From NCBI RefSeq assembly GCF_050436765.1, contig NZ_JBNQGD010000058.1, forward strand, positions 1 to 39,358: a stretch of 39,358 bases of DNA, given 5' to 3'. Below, piece after piece: positions 35,708-39,358 of this stretch (the first letter of the stretch is position 1; each line of letters begins with the position of its first letter). Position numbers and translations under genes: made by a program. The notes beneath the pieces were generated by a model. The model worked only from the letters and a program-made list of their open reading frames with translations. It did no database searches and was not told where the DNA came from. The stretch is from Arachidicoccus sp050436765. GTDB lineage: Bacteria; Bacteroidota; Bacteroidia; Chitinophagales; Chitinophagaceae.

Positions 35708-35708
35708 A

Positions 35709-36350
35709 ATGAAGAGAAAATATACCAATAATTACGATAAAATTGCGCCAGTCTACGATTTGCTGAGTAGGTTGGTTTATTTTAATGCACAAAGATCTGC
35801 GCAGATAAACCAACTAATATTTCTGCAACCAAATAGCCGGATTCTTATTATAGGTGGTGGTACCGGTTGGATTTTAGAGGCAATCACAAAAAGATACAAT
35901 GCTGGTTTAGAAATTGTTTATGTAGAAATTTCCAGGAAAATGATGCAACTGGCCAAATCCAGAAACTATGGAAACAACCAAGTCCTTTTTTTAGAAAAGG
36001 ACTTGGCAGATTATCATTGCGATACAAAATTCGATGTGGTAATGACCGCATTTTTATTTGATAATTTTACAACGAAACAAACAAAAAATGCATTTCCTCA
36101 GATAGATTCATTATTAGGTAAAAGTGGCCTGTGGCTCTATTGTGACTTTTATTTAAATACAGAGAAAGGAAAATGGTGGAAATCCGCAATGATAAAAATG
36201 ATGTACTTTTTTTTTAGAACTTTCGGGATGGTGGAAACAAACAATTTAATAGACATGTACCCTTATTTTGCTGCTTACAATTACATCAAAAAAGAAGAAT
36301 CTTTTTATTATCATAGCTTTATTCAATCGATCGTATATACAAAAGTCTGA
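35709..36350 (+). CDS. Class I SAM-dependent methyltransferase
   Basis: This 213-residue protein starts at ATG 35709, one base after the preceding stop; the frame is open further upstream, but those residues overlap the UbiA-like gene and precede the conserved NYDKIAPVYDLLSRLVYF, the usual start of quinone-type methyltransferases. Motif I is RILIIGGGTGWILEAI, with the acidic SAM-ribose contact in VYVEISRKMMQLAK, then FDVVMTAFLFDNF as the motif II/IV region. A C-terminal basic and aromatic stretch (MIKMMYFFFRTFG) may touch the membrane. The coupling with a UbiA-like membrane protein suggests methylation of a prenylated or other lipid-soluble molecule; this is inference. Confidence 0.8.
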   Translation: MKRKYTNNYDKIAPVYDLLSRLVYFNAQRSAQINQLIFLQPNSRILIIGGGTGWILEAITKRYNAGLEIVYVEISRKMMQLAKSRNYGNNQVLFLEKDLADYHCDTKFDVVMTAFLFDNFTTKQTKNAFPQIDSLLGKSGLWLYCDFYLNTEKGKWWKSAMIKMMYFFFRTFGMVETNNLIDMYPYFAAYNYIKKEESFYYHSFIQSIVYTKV

Positions 36351-36442
36351 ATTTACTTTTGAAGATTCCCTCATTATATAAATCCCCATCGGCACAAACC
36401 CGGGGTCGGTGAATCCAATGACCACAAAAATCCGATTTATCA

Positions 36443-36450
36443 TATCTTTG
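36443..36450 (+). promoter_or_regulatory. -7 box of the M42 peptidase gene
   Basis: TATCTTTG is an exact TAnnTTTG match, 39 bases upstream of ATG 36490. No correctly spaced TTTG was found upstream. Confidence 0.5.
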
Positions 36451-36489
36451 CCTTAAATAGGATTAATTCAAACAACCTCAATAATAATT

Positions 36490-37608
36490 ATGGCAAAGCC
36501 TAAGAAAACAAAAGAAACAAAATCATCTATCTTGAACGATACTTCGTTATCCTTTTTAAAAACCTATATTAACAACGCTTCCGCTGTCGGCTTTGAAAGT
36601 AGCGGTCAAAAATTATGGCTCGATTATTTGAAACCATATATTGACGATTATTTTACCGATGCTTACGGAACGGCTGTTGGTATTATAAATCCTGAGCATC
36701 CATTTAAAGTAGTGATAGAAGCGCACGCTGATGAAATCAGTTGGTTTGTTAATTATATCACCGAACAAGGCTTTATTTATGTAAAAAGAAATGGTGGTGT
36801 AGATCACCAGGTTGCACCTGCAAAACGCGTATGGATTCATGGTAAAAAAGGTCCGGTTAAAGCCGTTTTTGGTTGGCCGGCTATACATACAAGACATAAT
36901 CCGGATACAAAAGAACCTCAACCCAAGCCCGATAATTTATTTTTAGATTGTGGTGCAAAAAGCAAAAAAGAGGTAGAAGCATTAGGTATCCATGTAGGCT
37001 CCGTTATCACTTATGAAGATGGTTTCGACCAGTTGGCCAATGGTCATTTTATTGGTCGTGCTTTTGACAACCGCATCGGCGGATTTATGATTGCACAGGT
37101 GGCAAGACTGCTGAAAGAAAACAAGCAAACTTTGCCATTTGGTTTGTATATCGTCAATGCCGTACAAGAAGAAATCGGTTTGCGGGGTGCTGAAATGATC
37201 GCACGGCGTATCAAGCCAAACGTAGCCATCATTACCGATGTTACACACGATACACAAACTCCTTTCATCAACAAAAATATTGAAGGCGATACCGCCTGTG
37301 GCGAAGGTCCGGCGCTGACCTATGGGCCGGCAGTGCAAAATAAATTATTACAATTCATCCAAGATGTAGCCAAGAAAAACAAGATTGATGTGCAGCTACG
37401 CGTCACCAGCCGCAGCACCGGAACTGATACAGACAGCTTTGCATACGCCAATGATGGTTGTCCTTCTGCGCTAATTTCTATTCCGCTACGCTATATGCAT
37501 ACGACTGTAGAGATGTTGCACAAAGATGACATTATCAATACTGTTCAACTGATGTATGATACCCTCAAAGCACTTACGCCTGGGACTAGCTTTAGTTATT
37601 TTGATTAA
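36490..37608 (+). CDS. M42 family aminopeptidase
   Basis: This 372-residue cytoplasmic dinuclear metallopeptidase of the M42 (glutamyl aminopeptidase/TET-like) family trims peptides from the N terminus. After a Lys-rich start, the metal and catalytic residues are all present in order: His in IEAHADEISWFV, bridging Asp in GRAFDNRIGGF, catalytic Glu pair in AVQEEIGLRGAEM, Asp in IITDVTHDTQTP, and the final His in IPLRYMHTTVEM. The dimer-contact region SRSTGTDTDSFAYANDG is also seen. Family members assemble as large dodecameric shells; that is known of the family, not shown here. It has its own promoter and no obvious operon partner. Confidence 0.93.
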   Translation: MAKPKKTKETKSSILNDTSLSFLKTYINNASAVGFESSGQKLWLDYLKPYIDDYFTDAYGTAVGIINPEHPFKVVIEAHADEISWFVNYITEQGFIYVKRNGGVDHQVAPAKRVWIHGKKGPVKAVFGWPAIHTRHNPDTKEPQPKPDNLFLDCGAKSKKEVEALGIHVGSVITYEDGFDQLANGHFIGRAFDNRIGGFMIAQVARLLKENKQTLPFGLYIVNAVQEEIGLRGAEMIARRIKPNVAIITDVTHDTQTPFINKNIEGDTACGEGPALTYGPAVQNKLLQFIQDVAKKNKIDVQLRVTSRSTGTDTDSFAYANDGCPSALISIPLRYMHTTVEMLHKDDIINTVQLMYDTLKALTPGTSFSYFD

Positions 37609-37719
37609 GTAAATTGATATGCTCTGAGGTTACCAACGCTAAAGAACATAGAAAATTCATCGAATTTACTTTAGGGCAAAGACCAGCAAATGCAGGGGTC
37701 CGCCTATTTAATAATCAAA

Positions 37720-39264
37720 ATGATTAACATGAATTCGGACAACATTTATTTTCAGACGAAAAAAATTATAAAAAATTTTTTATCCGCCAGTGTATTTTTT
37801 CTTTCGTTTTTAGGCGTAGTATTTGGTCATAATATTGCAAATTATCATTATGATTTTAATAAGCGTTGTGATAAGGCTTATGAATCCATCATGTCGCTGC
37901 AAATGAATGAGGGCCGCAGACTCATAGCAATAGAAGAACAGCAAAATCCGACAAACTTAATTCCTGTATTCCTTGCTAACTATGCCGATTTTCTGACCCT
38001 AATTTTCAATGGCTCCCCACAAGAATATGCAACGTGGAAGCCTTTGATGGAAGACAGAATGAATAGATTAGATAGGGGTGATAAATCTTCTCCGTGGTAT
38101 GGCTATTGTAAAGCGACCATGAATTTTCAAGGAGCATTTATTCATCTTCGTTTCAACGAGTTTGTATCCGGCGGCTTTCAATTTAGAAAATCATTCTTAC
38201 AATTAAAAAATAATCAGAGCAAATTTCCCCAATTTAAATATAACCAGATTCTGCTTGGTCTAGAGGAAGCAATAATCGGAAGCGCCCCTGATAGTTATAA
38301 GTGGATAACGAATTTATTAGGGATGAGAGGAAGTATTAGAGGCGGGGTATCTAAATTAGTAAACTTTTTAAATCATAGTGACGATAATGATACACATCTA
38401 AAAATAGAAACTATCCTCTATTATTGCTATCTGAAGTTTTACCTTTTAGAGGATAGAGAGCAGACTTGGAATTATATCAATGACAGCAAACTAGATACAA
38501 AAAATAATCTTCTGTTTGCCTATATGAAAGCCAACCTGGCCTTAGACGACAATAAAGCTAGTTTAGCCGAACAGACATTACAAGCGAGAAACCAAAGCAG
38601 TGCCTATTTAGATGTGCCTTTATTTAATTGCCAATTAGGAATAGCCCTATTGGACAAAATGGATGAGAATACAGTAATCTATCTAAAAAGGTTTATCAAC
38701 GAGTATAAGGGCAGTGTATTTTTGAAGAATGCTTACCAAAAACTCAGTTACTACTATTTAATAAAAGGAGAAATCAAGAATGCTTTATTTTATAAACAGA
38801 AAATTTTACAAACAGGAAGTTTAGAAGTAGATGCCGATAAATATGCACAACGTTATGCGAAATCACCTAATTTCCCCAATGTACTATTACTGAAAGCTAA
38901 ATTATACTGTGATGGGGGCTATTATACTAAAGCATTGGACGAATTAGCCACGCAAAAACCAGCGGAACTAGGAAGTCTTGCAGAAAAATTAGAATATTAT
39001 TACCGCTATGGACATATATGTAATTTAACAGGAAAGAAAGAGGCCGCCATTTCCTGCTATAATGAAACAATAAAATTAGGTCAGGAAAGCCAGGAACAAT
39101 TTGCGGCTAGATCGGCTTTGGAATTAGCTCAGCTTTACGAGAATCTAGGTCAGAAAAGCAAAGCCATACAGGATTATTCGTTATGTTTATCTATGAAAGA
39201 TCATGATTTTCAGTCCTCAATAGACCAGAAGGCTAAATCAGGCATGAATCGATTAGGGAGATAA
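37720..39264 (+). CDS. TPR-containing exported or membrane-anchored protein
   Basis: The protein has 514 residues from ATG 37720; ATG 37729 and 37690 are alternatives, the latter adding ten residues before a basic stretch. A hydrophobic segment, NFLSASVFFLSFLGVVFG (about residues 20-37 here), is a signal peptide or anchor. Most of the rest is alpha-helical with TPR-like units, clearest at the C terminus (EYYYRYGHICNLTGKKEAAIS and ARSALELAQLYENLGQKSKA). The middle section, with SPWYGYCKATMNFQGAFIHL and SAPDSYKWITNLLGMRGSI, resembles the TTC39/IML2 (DUF3808) layout, an impression that needs a profile search. It probably acts as a scaffold; no enzymatic motif is seen. Confidence 0.7.
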   Translation: MINMNSDNIYFQTKKIIKNFLSASVFFLSFLGVVFGHNIANYHYDFNKRCDKAYESIMSLQMNEGRRLIAIEEQQNPTNLIPVFLANYADFLTLIFNGSPQEYATWKPLMEDRMNRLDRGDKSSPWYGYCKATMNFQGAFIHLRFNEFVSGGFQFRKSFLQLKNNQSKFPQFKYNQILLGLEEAIIGSAPDSYKWITNLLGMRGSIRGGVSKLVNFLNHSDDNDTHLKIETILYYCYLKFYLLEDREQTWNYINDSKLDTKNNLLFAYMKANLALDDNKASLAEQTLQARNQSSAYLDVPLFNCQLGIALLDKMDENTVIYLKRFINEYKGSVFLKNAYQKLSYYYLIKGEIKNALFYKQKILQTGSLEVDADKYAQRYAKSPNFPNVLLLKAKLYCDGGYYTKALDELATQKPAELGSLAEKLEYYYRYGHICNLTGKKEAAISCYNETIKLGQESQEQFAARSALELAQLYENLGQKSKAIQDYSLCLSMKDHDFQSSIDQKAKSGMNRLGR

Positions 39265-39358
39265 TCAGAAAATAGAAAATAGCCGGTACATAATTGTGAA
39301 TAAAGTTGAGTACCATTGAGCAAAATGCTTTCTATATTAGAAACCAAATATTCCACTA

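Noticed and set aside
35646..35708. Longer N terminus of the methyltransferase, overlapping the UbiA-like gene
   Set aside because: The residues are not family-like, while ATG 35709 lies one base after the preceding stop and begins the conserved NYDKIAPVYD region.
36246..36443. 65-codon minus-strand frame between the methyltransferase and M42 genes
   Set aside because: Most of it overlaps the methyltransferase coding region and the rest is spacer; it looks like a shadow frame.

Overview
The window looks like chromosomal DNA from a Bacteroidota bacterium, most likely a member of the Chitinophagaceae or a close relative. The reasons are the AT-rich intergenic DNA, the near absence of Shine-Dalgarno sequences, repeated matches to the Bacteroidota promoter (TTTG, 19-21 bases, TAnnTTTG) and a gene set typical of the phylum: DUF3472 and DUF6263-like secreted proteins, an S9 peptidase, a tricorn-like S41 protease, a CBM20-CBM20-GH77 amylomaltase and a eukaryote-like class Ia ribonucleotide reductase. 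The family-level assignment is inference. I saw no rRNA, tRNA, CRISPR array, insertion sequence or prophage.

Layout. 1-2001 (+): the 3' end of an S9 peptidase, a gene-poor stretch with what looks like a decayed minus-strand gene, then pyrH. 2077-8276 (-): gltB-gltD, encoding glutamate synthase. 8669-11496 (+): isocitrate dehydrogenase and a DUF5077/DUF3472 secreted protein. 11570-31179 (-): a long minus-strand block with two M16 peptidases (one active-type, one lacking the zinc motif), nrdB-nrdA, a DbpA-like RNA helicase, the amylomaltase, a secreted DUF6263-like protein, a cystathionine gamma-synthase-type enzyme, an AcpH-like phosphodiesterase, a COG2509 flavoprotein, an outer-membrane beta-barrel and a LuxE-type acyl-protein synthetase. 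31380-39264 (+): a tricorn-like protease, a UbiA-like membrane protein coupled to a methyltransferase, an M42 aminopeptidase and a TPR protein.

How the genes relate. Isocitrate dehydrogenase makes 2-oxoglutarate and the divergently transcribed glutamate synthase uses it, so the 8277-8668 region sits at a carbon/nitrogen junction. nrdB-nrdA with pyrH serves nucleotide supply. The peptidases (S9, two M16, tricorn-like, M42) suggest a protein- and peptide-processing lifestyle. Most other neighbours look like ordinary core genes without a shared pathway.

Most notable points: (1) the amylomaltase is interrupted by one in-frame TGA at 22780-22782, with intact frame and catalytic motifs on both sides; (2) the isocitrate dehydrogenase carries Asp-Ile where NADP enzymes carry Lys-Tyr, which predicts NAD+ use; (3) a translationally coupled UbiA-like/methyltransferase pair has only one of the two usual Asp motifs; (4) an orphan LuxE-type enzyme has an almost leaderless promoter; (5) two gene-poor stretches (about 690-1095 and 26570-26866) hold unexplained coding-like or repeat-like remnants. 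I found no clear new defence or mobile system.
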